Positions 40,537 to 40,591 of a DNA stretch of 40,591 nt are shown here, piece after piece (position 1 is the stretch's first letter; the number at the start of each line of letters is the position of its first letter). Made by a program: the position numbers and the translations under genes. The notes under the pieces are model-generated. The model saw only the letters and a program-made list of their open reading frames with translations, was not told the DNA's origin and did not search any database. This DNA is from Anaerolineales bacterium (GTDB taxonomy: Bacteria; Chloroflexota; Anaerolineae; Anaerolineales; UBA11858), in contig JADHTJ010000025.1 of assembly GCA_016785015.1 (NCBI GenBank), positions 1-40,591 of the forward strand. The letters are read 5' to 3'.

Positions 40537-40591
40537 GTTTAAGGTCAGATCGATAAGGATTTCTTTGTAATTTTGCTCGAATATTTAAATG

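Overview
The window looks like a chromosomal segment of an Anaerolineae-type Chloroflexota bacterium. This is inferred, not proven. The grounds are the style of the GAF-domain remnant, many lipoproteins with Thr/Pro-rich linkers, a CrtI/CrtB-like pair, dense palindromic repeats in almost every spacer, and low-complexity repeats inserted in frame into housekeeping genes. Base composition is moderate. No rRNA, tRNA, CRISPR array or complete insertion sequence was seen.

Layout. 1-5353 (minus strand): ligA, an alpha-oxoamine synthase with its own promoter and terminator, an RlmI-like rRNA methyltransferase, an Ntn-hydrolase-like gene that may be frameshifted, and the first codons of another gene. 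5861-10531 (plus): a tightly packed set with a Tat-type flavin amine oxidase, a lipoprotein, a DUF4242-class III nucleotide cyclase fusion, a small membrane protein, a DUF4260 remnant, a MOSC protein and a VOC protein. 10532-13352: a repeat-rich block with an aldo/keto reductase and an SDR on the minus strand. 13430-16360 (plus): an HI0933-type flavoprotein, an AhpD-like protein and a Bcr/CflA-type MFS exporter. 16480-22052: a truncated lactate dehydrogenase copy, a His-rich LolA-like membrane-anchored protein joined to a MacB-like ABC exporter, a glycosyltransferase fragment and an intact L-lactate dehydrogenase.

22079-27130 is the most interesting stretch. A transposase remnant is followed by a well-formed cyclic-di-GMP-I (GEMM) riboswitch aptamer. 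Downstream come a broken GAF gene, a PhnD-like binding lipoprotein, an SdiA-regulated-like lipoprotein and a membrane GGDEF-EAL gene interrupted by one in-frame TAA. This is a candidate c-di-GMP feedback module, possibly caught during decay. 27432-40591 holds a DsbA-like protein without a signal peptide, several surface lipoproteins (an SdrD-B/GEVED adhesin-like protein, an intradiol dioxygenase, a metallo-beta-lactamase-fold protein with Ig-like repeats, an FGE-like protein), an XRE-DUF4870 regulator with a clear promoter and operator, carotenoid/squalene-type genes, and a tandem array of CE1-like esterase domains whose last domain is broken.

Repeats are the second theme. Two 170-bp elements with roughly 24-bp imperfect terminal inverted repeats are each flanked by a perfect 8-bp target duplication, so this MITE was mobile. 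A second group has large hairpins with G-rich arms that differ from copy to copy, and one of these shares its outer ends with a separate 160-bp element. All calls rest on reading the sequence only; no database search was run.
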